Below, one piece after another: positions 36,354-43,527 of a DNA stretch of 64,000 bases (within the stretch, counting starts at the first letter, position 1; each line of letters opens with the position of its first letter). Below the pieces are notes generated by a model that saw only the letters and a program-made list of their open reading frames with translations, did no database searches and was not told where the DNA came from. The stretch is from an uncultured Bacteroidales bacterium. Its GTDB lineage: Bacteria > Bacteroidota > Bacteroidia > Bacteroidales > UBA932. The position numbers and the translations under genes were made by a program. Where the stretch lies: NCBI GenBank assembly GCA_944323785.1, contig CALUTU010000004.1:1-64000 (forward strand). The letters are read 5' to 3'.

Positions 36354-36818
36354 ATGACAGTGGAAGAGACATTGCGGATTGCGTTGGAGGCGCACGAGGG
36401 TCAGAAGGACCTGGACGGGAAGCCGGTTGTCCTACATCCTATTGCGGTTGGGCTTATGGGCTGTAATGATGCTGAGACCAAGACTGGTTTTCTGCATGAT
36501 GCGGTGGAGGATTCGGATCTGACCTTAGATGAACTGCGCGGCAGAGGGGTCGATGAGGATGTGCTGGCTGCACTTGAGCTGCTTACGCACGCCAGGACTG
36601 AGGACTACTTCGATTATGTGCGTAGGATCGCTGCGTCCGGCAACACCACGGCCATTCACGTCAAGATGAACGACCTCCGGCACAATCTTGAAAGAGGCCT
36701 GCGGACCTATGCGCAGGCTGTGGAGGACGGCGACACGGAAAAGGCGGAGCGTCTGGCCCGCATCAACAACAAGCACCGCAAGGCTCTGCAGATATTCGAG
36801 AACCGCGGACTGCTATGA
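36354..36818 (+). CDS. Small HD-domain hydrolase, RelA/SpoT hydrolase-like
   Basis: 154 residues. The motifs follow the hydrolase half of RelA/SpoT proteins: His in PVVLHPIAVGLM, the HD/ED pair in GFLHDAVEDSDLTLDEL and the Asp/Asn segment in HVKMNDLRHNLERG (compare KxADRxHNxR in RelA). No synthetase or TGS domain is present, so it is a candidate small alarmone hydrolase removing pyrophosphate from (p)ppGpp; other HD phosphohydrolase substrates are possible. The ATG at 36354 is chosen because the HD domain begins right after it; an ATG at 36309 lies within the wHTH remnant. Confidence 0.7.
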   Translation: MTVEETLRIALEAHEGQKDLDGKPVVLHPIAVGLMGCNDAETKTGFLHDAVEDSDLTLDELRGRGVDEDVLAALELLTHARTEDYFDYVRRIAASGNTTAIHVKMNDLRHNLERGLRTYAQAVEDGDTEKAERLARINNKHRKALQIFENRGLL

Positions 36819-37116
36819 TTTGTATGCTGTAGTATTGAAAAACCGAGGGGATAGGGCAGAGTGCCTTTCCGGCTCAGAGTAAGAATTCCGATATCGGCAG
36901 TGTACCCTAATACCTACCTATACGAATTTCAAACTCTCTCAATCTTGCCGAAACGGAAGAGTGCAAGCACCTTGATTTTGGCAAGCCTGACAATCTCCGC
37001 TCTGATGGAGACTATCACGAATGTGCATCTTGTTCTTGGTTTCATTAATTTGTGTATTGACTTTTTGTAAGAACAATTGGCTTCTCGCAATAACAACCTC
37101 CCCTCGGTAGCAGTTC

Positions 37117-37178
37117 AAAAAAAACAGACATCCATTTAGGGATAGATGCCTGTTCTAATTCGGTCAATACACTTAATG
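37117..37178 (-). ncRNA. Candidate ~60-base small RNA with its own promoter and terminator
   Basis: On the minus strand a TAnnTTTG element (TAGCTTTG, 37185-37192) is followed ~25 bases later by a hairpin (arms 37144-37154 and 37123-37135 with two mismatches) and a run of eight T (37117-37124). Together they predict a transcript of about 60 bases. No conserved RNA family was recognised, and the parts could be remnants of a lost gene. Confidence 0.3.
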
Positions 37179-37184
37179 ATGCTG

Positions 37185-37192
37185 CAAAGCTA
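37185..37192 (-). promoter_or_regulatory. -7 element of the candidate small RNA
   Basis: Minus-strand TAGCTTTG, exact fit to TAnnTTTG, with no gene start downstream. Confidence 0.35.
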
Positions 37193-37210
37193 TATAATAA
37201 TCCCTGAAAA

Positions 37211-37237
37211 ACAAGAAAAATCATCCACTGAGGATGA
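37211..37237 (-). terminator. Minus-strand terminator-like hairpin
   Basis: TCATCC-ACTGA-GGATGA stem-loop (37221-37237) followed on the minus strand by a T-rich run. It lies between the tRNA-Leu terminator and the candidate small RNA; no gene for it to end was recognised. Confidence 0.35.
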
Positions 37238-37275
37238 ATTATTTTACGGAATGTGTCAAAATCCCAACTGCGTAG

Positions 37276-37428
37276 GTAGACCACATATCATTGAGTTATG
37301 CTCCTGAAGATGCCCACAGGCTTACGGACGGGATGATGGTCCTGCTTGCCAGGGAGTATATGGAAAAGATGGGCATAAAGTATCGTATGTCCAATATAGG
37401 TTCTTTGGGAACATTTGAAAAAAAGTAA
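37276..37428 (+). pseudogene. Possible 3' remnant of a protein gene
   Basis: Open frame of 50 codons with natural-looking protein sequence (SYAPEDAHRLTDGMMVLL, AREYMEKMGIKYRM) but no ATG before Met at codon ~20 of the frame and no promoter; only a TTG at 37291. It ends within the tRNA-Leu terminator region. Probably the tail of a gene whose 5' part was lost; the family is not recognised. Confidence 0.3.
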
Positions 37429-37467
37429 AAGAGGTAATTGTTTGATTTTCAAATAACTACCTCTTTT
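37416..37467 (-). terminator. Intrinsic terminator of tRNA-Leu
   Basis: Long imperfect stem (37427-37446 with 37448-37467) directly after the CCA end of the tRNA, followed on the minus strand by a T run (37417-37424). Confidence 0.75.
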
Positions 37468-37468
37468 G

Positions 37469-37555
37469 TGGTACCCGGAGCCGGGGTCGAACCGGCACAT
37501 CCTTTCGGACATTGGTGTTTGAGACCAACGCGTCTACCGATTCCGCCATCCGGGC
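37469..37555 (-). tRNA. tRNA-Leu(CAA)
   Basis: 87-base cloverleaf with acceptor GCCCGGA/TCCGGGT, anticodon loop CTCAAAC (anticodon CAA, reading UUG), a long variable arm as expected for Leu, T loop TTCGACC and an encoded CCA. It stands alone with its own promoter and terminator. Confidence 0.95.
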
Positions 37556-37590
37556 ATGATACGGGATGCTTGTGCACAGGTATCAGGCTG

Positions 37591-37598
37591 CAAAGGTA
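37591..37598 (-). promoter_or_regulatory. -7 element of tRNA-Leu
   Basis: Minus-strand TACCTTTG (TAnnTTTG), 35 bases upstream of the mature tRNA 5' end. Confidence 0.6.
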
Positions 37599-37609
37599 GA
37601 AAAAAATGT

Positions 37610-37617
37610 TACATTTG
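37610..37617 (+). promoter_or_regulatory. -7 element of the aro operon
   Basis: TACATTTG (TAnnTTTG), 40 bases upstream of the aroB ATG at 37658 and divergent from the tRNA-Leu promoter. Confidence 0.6.
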
Positions 37618-37657
37618 CAATGTGTATTGCTTAAAACGGATATAAAGAATATCTTGA

Positions 37658-38827
37658 ATGGACAATGTCATTTTCGGTCGGGCGGAGCAGTGGCTCAGCG
37701 GCGTGGTGCAGGACACCGGGCTGGGAATGCCGGGTGCCGCAGGAGGAAATCGGAAGGCGGACAGCGTGTTTGCGGTAGTGGACGGCAATGTGGCTGAAAG
37801 GTTAGCTCCGGTGCTCAAAGCCGCCGGTATAGAGTGGATGCCGTTTGAGGCGCGTGAGGAACGCAAATCGCTTGACGGTCTGCAGGAGATAGTCGGATGG
37901 CTGCTGGAGTGTGAGGCGGACCGGGGTGCGCTGCTGCTGGGTATAGGCGGCGGGGTTACAACGGACATTACGGCTTTCACCGCCTCGGTCTATAAGCGCG
38001 GCATCCGTTATGCGCTGGTGCCGACTACACTTCTGGCTCAGGTGGACGCGGCGATAGGCGGCAAGACGGGGCTCAATTTTCACGGCTACAAGAATATAAT
38101 CGGTACGTTCGGCACTCCCGAGGCGGTGTGCGTGGACGTGGAGCTTCTGGGGACTCTGCCGGCGGCCGAGGTCCGTTCGGGGATGGCGGAGGTGCTCAAG
38201 ACGCTGATTATCGGGGATGCGGAACTGTATCATGAGGCGGTGAGATGGTATGGCGGAATACTTGAAAGGAGGGAGACTCCGGGGAGTGAAGTGGGGACTG
38301 AGGACGTGAAGGGGCTGGCGGTGCAGAGACACTGGGATGCAGGGATGCCGGGCAGGATAGTCCGCCGCTGTGTGGAGATAAAGTCGGCTGTGGTCAATGC
38401 GGACCGCACGGAGAAGGGGGAGAGGATGAAGCTGAATCTGGGGCACACCCTGGGGCATGCAGTGGAGTCCGTCTGTCTCAATGCCGGCAGGGCGGTGACG
38501 CACGGGGAGGCGGTGGCCTCCGGGATTATGGCCGCGGCGGAGATTTCCCGACGGAGGGGAGTGCTGGCGGAGGATGTCGCGGGGGCTGTTGTCCGTGATT
38601 TCAAATCCCTGGGATACAGGGATATTCCGGAGATTCTGGCATCCTGCTCCGAAGCCACGGAGGGGGATCTGGCGGCAAAATTATCGGACTTTGTGCTCAA
38701 TGATAAGAAACGTAAGGAAGATTTTATTAATTTTGTCCTTATTCAGGACTTGGGCTCTGTCATGGTGGAGGGCCTGAGTATAGAAGAAATACAGGAGGTG
38801 ATCAATGATTTGCGTAAGCATAGGTAA
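37658..38827 (+). CDS. aroB: 3-Dehydroquinate synthase
   Basis: 389-residue second enzyme of the shikimate pathway, converting DAHP to 3-dehydroquinate with NAD and a divalent metal. The NAD-binding GIGGGVTTDITAFTASVYKRG, the active-site stretch VPTTLLAQVDAAIGGKTG and metal ligands in LNLGHTLGHAVE and THGEAVASG are all conserved. A low-similarity insertion (~200-225, ERRETPGSEVGTEDV) extends the middle. It leads the operon aroB-aroDA-aroC; its last 23 bases overlap the fused gene, so translation is likely coupled. Confidence 0.96.
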   Translation: MDNVIFGRAEQWLSGVVQDTGLGMPGAAGGNRKADSVFAVVDGNVAERLAPVLKAAGIEWMPFEAREERKSLDGLQEIVGWLLECEADRGALLLGIGGGVTTDITAFTASVYKRGIRYALVPTTLLAQVDAAIGGKTGLNFHGYKNIIGTFGTPEAVCVDVELLGTLPAAEVRSGMAEVLKTLIIGDAELYHEAVRWYGGILERRETPGSEVGTEDVKGLAVQRHWDAGMPGRIVRRCVEIKSAVVNADRTEKGERMKLNLGHTLGHAVESVCLNAGRAVTHGEAVASGIMAAAEISRRRGVLAEDVAGAVVRDFKSLGYRDIPEILASCSEATEGDLAAKLSDFVLNDKKRKEDFINFVLIQDLGSVMVEGLSIEEIQEVINDLRKHR

Positions 38828-40793
38828 TTTCGGTCTGGATGCCTGCAGGAAGGCACTGAAGCGTTGTGAGAAGTACCGCAGGCAGTTCCCCGATCTGGTC
38901 GCTGAGATACGCATGGATCTGTGCGGACTGGGAGAGGATGAGGTGAGGGAGCTTTTCAGCGAGTCCAAGATACCTTTGATCGCCACTGGTATAAAACGCA
39001 GCGGCGGACTGTATGAGCAGGCCGTTCTGGCCGGAGCCGCCTATGTGGACATCAATGTCTTCACGTACATCAATCTGAAGAAGGAGAACAAGGCCCTGCT
39101 GAAGGGTAAGAGGACCAAGGTCATCCTGTCTTTCCATGATTTCCAGGGTACTCCCTCGACGGAGTCTCTGGCGAAAGTGTATAAGGAGGCGGTCGCTGCC
39201 GGTGCTGATATCGTGAAGATAGTGACGCTGGCAGACTCCACGGAGGATGCTCTGCGGGTGCTGGATCTGTACAGGATGCTCCGGGAGGGGCGTCTGGGCC
39301 GTAAGAAGGTGCCTCTGGTAGCTTTCGCAATGGGCGAGAAGGGACGTTTCAGCCGTCTGGAGGCTCTCAACATGGGTTCTCCGTTTATCTATTGTGCATT
39401 GAAGAAGAAATACATAGTGGCTCCCGGAATGTTCGTGATGGATGAGGTGGAGAATTTTGAGGACAGGACCAGGGTCGAGGGTACGGTGGCCATGCCGGCC
39501 TCCAAGAGTATCGCGCAGAGAGCCGTTATAGCCGCTATGCTGGCAAAGGGGGAGAGCGAGTTCCACAATTGTACCCGGTGCCGTGACATAGATTCGGCTA
39601 TCGGCGTGGCGAAACAGTTCGCCTCGGAAGCTTATATCGACAGCGGAGGAGATCTTATCATCCGCGGCGGGACTCCGTCAGAGAAGAAAAAGGAGGAATC
39701 GCCGCTTCTGGGTCTTACATCCATGTCCATGCAGGGGCTTCAGGGCGGGCGCACGGCATTTGTCGGAGAGTCCGGACTGCTGTCGCGTCTGTGCATCCCG
39801 GTGGTGGCCCAGTTCGGGGAATCGGTTACGGTGACCGGAGAGGGCAGTCTGCTGGACAGGCATATGTACGGCTGCAAGGAGGCTATGGAGGAGCTGGGAG
39901 CGAGCTGCATCCTGACTGCTGAGGAGACTCTTCCGGCAGTGGTCAGCGGCCCGATAAAGGGCGGGGAGATAACGATATCCGGTAAGAAGGGCTCGCAGTT
40001 CATCTCAGGTCTGCTGATGGCCCTGCCGCTTTCCAGAAAGGACAGCGTCCTGCGTGTCCAGCATGCAACCAGTGTACCGTACATCCTGCTGACTGTGGAT
40101 GTGATAGAGAAGTTCGGCATAAAGCTCGACTGGCACCGCGAGGATGACGAGTTGGTGTTCAATATCCCCGGCAAGCAGAAATACACTCCTACGGAGATGA
40201 CTTTTGAGGGGGACTGGAGCGCGGCGGCCAATTTTATAGTGACTGCCGCTATATTCGGAACACTGACTGTTACCGGTCTCAATCCTGACTCGCTGCAGGC
40301 GGACAGCCGGATTCTGGATGTGGTGCGCGGCAGCGGTGCTTCTGTGGAGACTCTGCCGGAGGGATTGAGGGTGAACAGAGGCAGTCTGCGGGCATTTGAC
40401 TTCGATGCGACCAATTCTCCCGACCTGCTTCCGGCCCTGTCGGTGATGGCGGCCTTTGCCGAGGGTACCTCGCATTTTACCGGAGTAGCCCGTCTGCGCA
40501 ATAAGGAGAGCAACCGTCCGGTGGTGATGGAGGAGGGGCTCAGAAAGATGGGAGTGGATGCCAAGGTGGACGGTGACACCATGGAGGTGACGGGTATGTG
40601 TCTGGCCCGCAGGATAGTCGAGGGCCGTATGCTCAAAGGCGGCAACTTCCACACCTTCTCCGACCACCGCGTGGCCATGGCTCTGAAGATAGCCTCGCTG
40701 GGCTGCGACTCGAAAGTGACCCTCGACAGTACCGACTGTATCGACAAGTCGTTCCCCGGTTTCCTGAAATTGTTCGACTCCATTCACAGATAA
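38805..40793 (+). CDS. Fused 3-dehydroquinate dehydratase and EPSP synthase (AroD-AroA)
   Basis: 662 residues carrying two shikimate enzymes in one frame. Residues ~1-215 are a type I dehydroquinase: AEIRMD (Glu34), VILSFHDFQGT (His111) and ADIVKIV (Schiff-base Lys138). Residues ~222-662 are EPSP synthase: MPASKSIAQRAVIAAMLAKG, the middle GSQFISGLLMALP and SDHRVAMALKIA. The halves are joined by a short linker (DEVENFEDRTRVEG) with no stop or frameshift. The steps catalysed, 3 and 6, are not adjacent in the pathway; aroE and aroK are not in the window. It overlaps aroB by 23 bases and precedes aroC by 10. Confidence 0.93.
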   Translation: MICVSIGNFGLDACRKALKRCEKYRRQFPDLVAEIRMDLCGLGEDEVRELFSESKIPLIATGIKRSGGLYEQAVLAGAAYVDINVFTYINLKKENKALLKGKRTKVILSFHDFQGTPSTESLAKVYKEAVAAGADIVKIVTLADSTEDALRVLDLYRMLREGRLGRKKVPLVAFAMGEKGRFSRLEALNMGSPFIYCALKKKYIVAPGMFVMDEVENFEDRTRVEGTVAMPASKSIAQRAVIAAMLAKGESEFHNCTRCRDIDSAIGVAKQFASEAYIDSGGDLIIRGGTPSEKKKEESPLLGLTSMSMQGLQGGRTAFVGESGLLSRLCIPVVAQFGESVTVTGEGSLLDRHMYGCKEAMEELGASCILTAEETLPAVVSGPIKGGEITISGKKGSQFISGLLMALPLSRKDSVLRVQHATSVPYILLTVDVIEKFGIKLDWHREDDELVFNIPGKQKYTPTEMTFEGDWSAAANFIVTAAIFGTLTVTGLNPDSLQADSRILDVVRGSGASVETLPEGLRVNRGSLRAFDFDATNSPDLLPALSVMAAFAEGTSHFTGVARLRNKESNRPVVMEEGLRKMGVDAKVDGDTMEVTGMCLARRIVEGRMLKGGNFHTFSDHRVAMALKIASLGCDSKVTLDSTDCIDKSFPGFLKLFDSIHR

Positions 40794-40803
40794 GCCGTCA
40801 GTC

Positions 40804-41802
40804 ATGCGTAATTTTATAGGAAATGCTTTCAGGATTGTCCTTTCAGGGGAGTCCCACAGCCCTTTGATGTCGGTGGAGATTCAGGGAGTGCCGGAAGGCC
40901 TGCCGTTGAGTCCGGAGGATCTCGTAGCGGATATCGCCCGCCGCCGCCCGGGCAGAAAAGGTACGACGGCCCGCGTGGAGACGGATGTGCCCGAGATAGT
41001 CCGGGGAGTGGAAAGGGGAGTGACCACCGGCACGACATTGAAGATAGCTTTCCGTAATCAGAATATAGATCCGTCGGCATACCGTCAGTTTGTGGATATG
41101 CCCCGCCCCGGTCACGCGGACTGGGTGCGTAGAGCTAAATACGGTGCGGACAGCCTGACATCGGGAGGCGGGATGTTCTCGGGCCGGATGACACTGCCTC
41201 TGGTGGCTGCCGGGGTGGTGGCCAGGAAGATTATCGCGCCGGTGACGGTCTCGGCCCGTCTGATAGAAGTGGGAGGACACCTTGTCAATGGTCTGGATGA
41301 CCCTGTTCTGGAAGCAGTCCTGACTGAGGCGGCAGAGGAGGGGGATTCGGTCGGCGGAGTTATCGAATGTGTCTGCACAGGTGTGCCGGCCGGTCTGGGC
41401 GAGCCGTTTTTCTGTCCGATGGAAGCCGCGCTGTCTCAGATGGTGTTCTCCATTCCTGGCATCAGAGGCATAGAGTTCGGGGACGGCTTCGGGGCGGCCC
41501 GGATGCGCGGTTCGCAGCACAATGACCCTATAGTGGATGAGGCAGGTCATACCTCGCGCAACGGGGCCGGCGGCATCAACGGCGGTCTCACCAACGGCAA
41601 TCCCATAGTCTTCAGAGTGGCCGTCAAGCCTACTTCCAGTATCGCCAGGCCTCAGATGACAGTCAATCTGTCCACGGGCCGCATGGAGACTCTGACTGTA
41701 AAGGGCCGTCACGACACATGCTTCGCCCTGCGCGTGCCTCCCGTCATCGAGAGCGCCGCCGCCATCGTCCTCTGCGACTCCCTCCTGTCTACTCGAATTT
41801 AG
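40804..41802 (+). CDS. aroC: Chorismate synthase
   Basis: 332 residues, somewhat shorter than the usual ~350-360. It converts EPSP to chorismate using reduced FMN. Conserved elements: LSGESHSPL (catalytic His; the usual GESHG reads GESHS), RRRPGRKG, RPGHADW, TSGGGMFSGRMT, AARMRGSQHNDP and RNGAGGINGGLTNG. The N-terminus is slightly short (starts MRNFIGNAFRIVLSGESH). Last gene of the aro operon; its 3' end overlaps the convergent GNAT-MsrA gene by 14 bases. Confidence 0.95.
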   Translation: MRNFIGNAFRIVLSGESHSPLMSVEIQGVPEGLPLSPEDLVADIARRRPGRKGTTARVETDVPEIVRGVERGVTTGTTLKIAFRNQNIDPSAYRQFVDMPRPGHADWVRRAKYGADSLTSGGGMFSGRMTLPLVAAGVVARKIIAPVTVSARLIEVGGHLVNGLDDPVLEAVLTEAAEEGDSVGGVIECVCTGVPAGLGEPFFCPMEAALSQMVFSIPGIRGIEFGDGFGAARMRGSQHNDPIVDEAGHTSRNGAGGINGGLTNGNPIVFRVAVKPTSSIARPQMTVNLSTGRMETLTVKGRHDTCFALRVPPVIESAAAIVLCDSLLSTRI

Positions 41803-43438
41803 GGGTGCGGAAGTGGCAGTAGGGGGTGCCGCCGTTCTTCCCGTAGTAGTGCTGGTGATAGTCCTCGGCTGGCCAGAATGTCTGGTCTACGGGGGTGTCT
41901 TTCGTCGCCTTGACGGCTGCCGGAGCCAGGAATGTGTTGACCTCATGGCCGCCGCGGCGCAGCAGTGCCATCACGTCCTCCGCAGTGTGTTTCTGCAGGT
42001 CGGAGGTGTAGAAGATGCCGCTCAGGTACTGCGGGCCTATGTCCGGGCCCTGACCGTCCAGCTGGGCCGGGTCGTGTATCTCGAAGAAGAGCTTGCAAAG
42101 TTCCTCGTATGAGGTCTGCTTTGGATCGAACTCTACCTGGATGGCCTCGTAATGTCCGGTCTTGTGGGATTTGACATCCTCATAGGAAGGATTTTTCTTG
42201 TGGCCTCCGATATATCCGACGGTGGTGCGCAGTACTCCGGGAGCCTTGTCCATATAGTGCTGTACTCCCCAGAAGCATCCGGCGGCGAAGACAGCCGTCT
42301 CGGTGCCTGGCCGTCCGTCCTTCAGGTTCAGTATGTAGCAGCGGCGGCGCTGGTAGAGCTCGCTGTCGTAGTAGTCGAACAGACGCTGGACTGCCAGGTT
42401 GTTCTCCAGCTGGGGATTGGATACGACATCCTTGAAGCCCATCTTGATGTAGTTGTTCTGAAGATAGTTGAAGATGAGCGCGTTGATGCCTTTGTGCTTG
42501 TACTCCGGGATGACACCGATAAGATAGCACTCGACTGTGTTGAATGTCCTGAGCGACTTGAGGATATGGAAGAATCCGAACGGGAACAGCTTGCCGCCCG
42601 CCTTGCGGAAACCCTCCGAGAGCGAGGGCATGGTGATGGCGAAGCCCACCACGCGGTCGTTGCGGTCCACCACTACGCAGATCATATTCTTGTTGATGAA
42701 GGGCATGTACTGGCCGATGTACATTTTGACCTGTTTCTCAGTCAGGCGGGTGAACTCGTGCAGTACGACATAGGCGTCGTTGAGCACCGCGAAGATCTCC
42801 TCGGCCCTGCGCTTTATATCCTTGGCCTTGCGGGGTACGATGACGGACACTCCGTACTTCTCGCGTATGATCTTGTCGTATTCGGCCAGCTTGGCGGGGA
42901 CCTCTGACGGAAGCACTATCCTGCGCTGTATCCAGTCCACCTCCTTGCGGAAACCGAGCCTTTCCAGATGCTCGCCATAGTAAGGGAAGTTGTAAAGAGT
43001 GGTGATTGACGGTTCCTTGTCAAAGCCGTCCACGAGCAGTCCCTCCTTGTCCATGTCGGAGAAGCCCCAGGGGCCGTTCATGGTCTCCAGACCTCTCTCC
43101 TTGCCCCATTCGGCCACAGTGTTCACCAGTGCCTCGGTGACCTCGATGTCGTCTATCATGTCCAGCCATCCGAAACGGATATTCTTCTCGTTCCAGTCAT
43201 TGTTGGCATTGTGGTTGATGATGCCGGCGATACGCCCCACTATCTCTCCGTCCCTGTAAGCCAGCCAGTAGCGGCCCTCGCAGTGGGCAAAGGCCGGATT
43301 GGTCTTGCGGAGCGAGTTCATCTCGTCCACATCCAGCGGCGGGACATAAAGCGGGTCGTTCTTGTATAGTGTACGGGGAAATCTTACAAAGCGTTTAAGG
43401 TCTTTCAGAGACAGTACCTCTTTGATAATTACAGTCAT
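41789..43438 (-). CDS. Fused GNAT-like acyltransferase and methionine sulfoxide reductase A
   Basis: 549 residues. Residues 1-~373 match the Bacteroidota GNAT-like family of ~380 residues (FPRTLYKNDPLYVPPL, NGPWGFSDMDKEGLLVDGF, YLIGVIPEYKHKGINALIF as acetyl-CoA loop region). After a short linker (LKDGRPGTE), residues ~381-549 are a complete MsrA with the catalytic Cys388 in AAGCFWGVQ, then GYIGGHKKNPSYEDVKSHKTGH and EDYHQHY. MsrA reduces methionine-S-sulfoxide. No signal peptide is seen, so it is cytosolic. The frame is continuous with no sign of a frameshift artefact. Confidence 0.92.
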   Translation of the reverse strand: MTVIIKEVLSLKDLKRFVRFPRTLYKNDPLYVPPLDVDEMNSLRKTNPAFAHCEGRYWLAYRDGEIVGRIAGIINHNANNDWNEKNIRFGWLDMIDDIEVTEALVNTVAEWGKERGLETMNGPWGFSDMDKEGLLVDGFDKEPSITTLYNFPYYGEHLERLGFRKEVDWIQRRIVLPSEVPAKLAEYDKIIREKYGVSVIVPRKAKDIKRRAEEIFAVLNDAYVVLHEFTRLTEKQVKMYIGQYMPFINKNMICVVVDRNDRVVGFAITMPSLSEGFRKAGGKLFPFGFFHILKSLRTFNTVECYLIGVIPEYKHKGINALIFNYLQNNYIKMGFKDVVSNPQLENNLAVQRLFDYYDSELYQRRRCYILNLKDGRPGTETAVFAAGCFWGVQHYMDKAPGVLRTTVGYIGGHKKNPSYEDVKSHKTGHYEAIQVEFDPKQTSYEELCKLFFEIHDPAQLDGQGPDIGPQYLSGIFYTSDLQKHTAEDVMALLRRGGHEVNTFLAPAAVKATKDTPVDQTFWPAEDYHQHYYGKNGGTPYCHFRTPKFE

Positions 43439-43465
43439 ATCTAAGTATCGGTGGTTTTAGTTGCG

Positions 43466-43473
43466 CAAAATTA
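43466..43473 (-). promoter_or_regulatory. -7 element of the GNAT-MsrA gene
   Basis: Minus-strand TAATTTTG (TAnnTTTG) 27 bases upstream of the ATG at 43438. Confidence 0.5.
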
Positions 43474-43495
43474 TCACATTATTTTCAAAAATGAG

Positions 43496-43503
43496 TATAT
43501 TTG
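43496..43503 (+). promoter_or_regulatory. -7 element of the lpxK-murA-murB operon
   Basis: TATATTTG (TAnnTTTG) ends 24 bases before the lpxK ATG at 43528 and overlaps the upstream in-frame TTG at 43501, ruling that start out. Confidence 0.6.
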
Positions 43504-43527
43504 ACGAATTATTGTGGGGTTTGCACT

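Larger units (their letters stand above)
36819..37275. other. AT-rich gene-poor stretch
   Basis: About 450 bases with no convincing gene. Short frames on both strands show no recognisable domain. It contains two minus-strand terminator-like hairpins (37117-37154 and 37211-37237) and one minus-strand -7 element (37185-37192). The base composition is more AT-rich than the flanks, suggesting decayed foreign DNA beside tRNA-Leu. Confidence 0.6.

Noticed and set aside
37045-37284. Minus-strand frame of 79 codons in the AT-rich stretch
   Set aside because: It runs through two terminator-like hairpins, has no domain and no promoter upstream of its start.
37469-37555. tRNA-Leu as an attachment site with a duplicated 3' end
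   Set aside because: No second copy of the tRNA 3' end was seen between 36 and 38 kb, and there is no integrase gene in the window.
42280-42330. A lost stop or frameshift creating the GNAT-MsrA fusion
   Set aside because: The frame is continuous and the linker is short and normal; nothing in the sequence shows a joined pair, though reads should confirm it.
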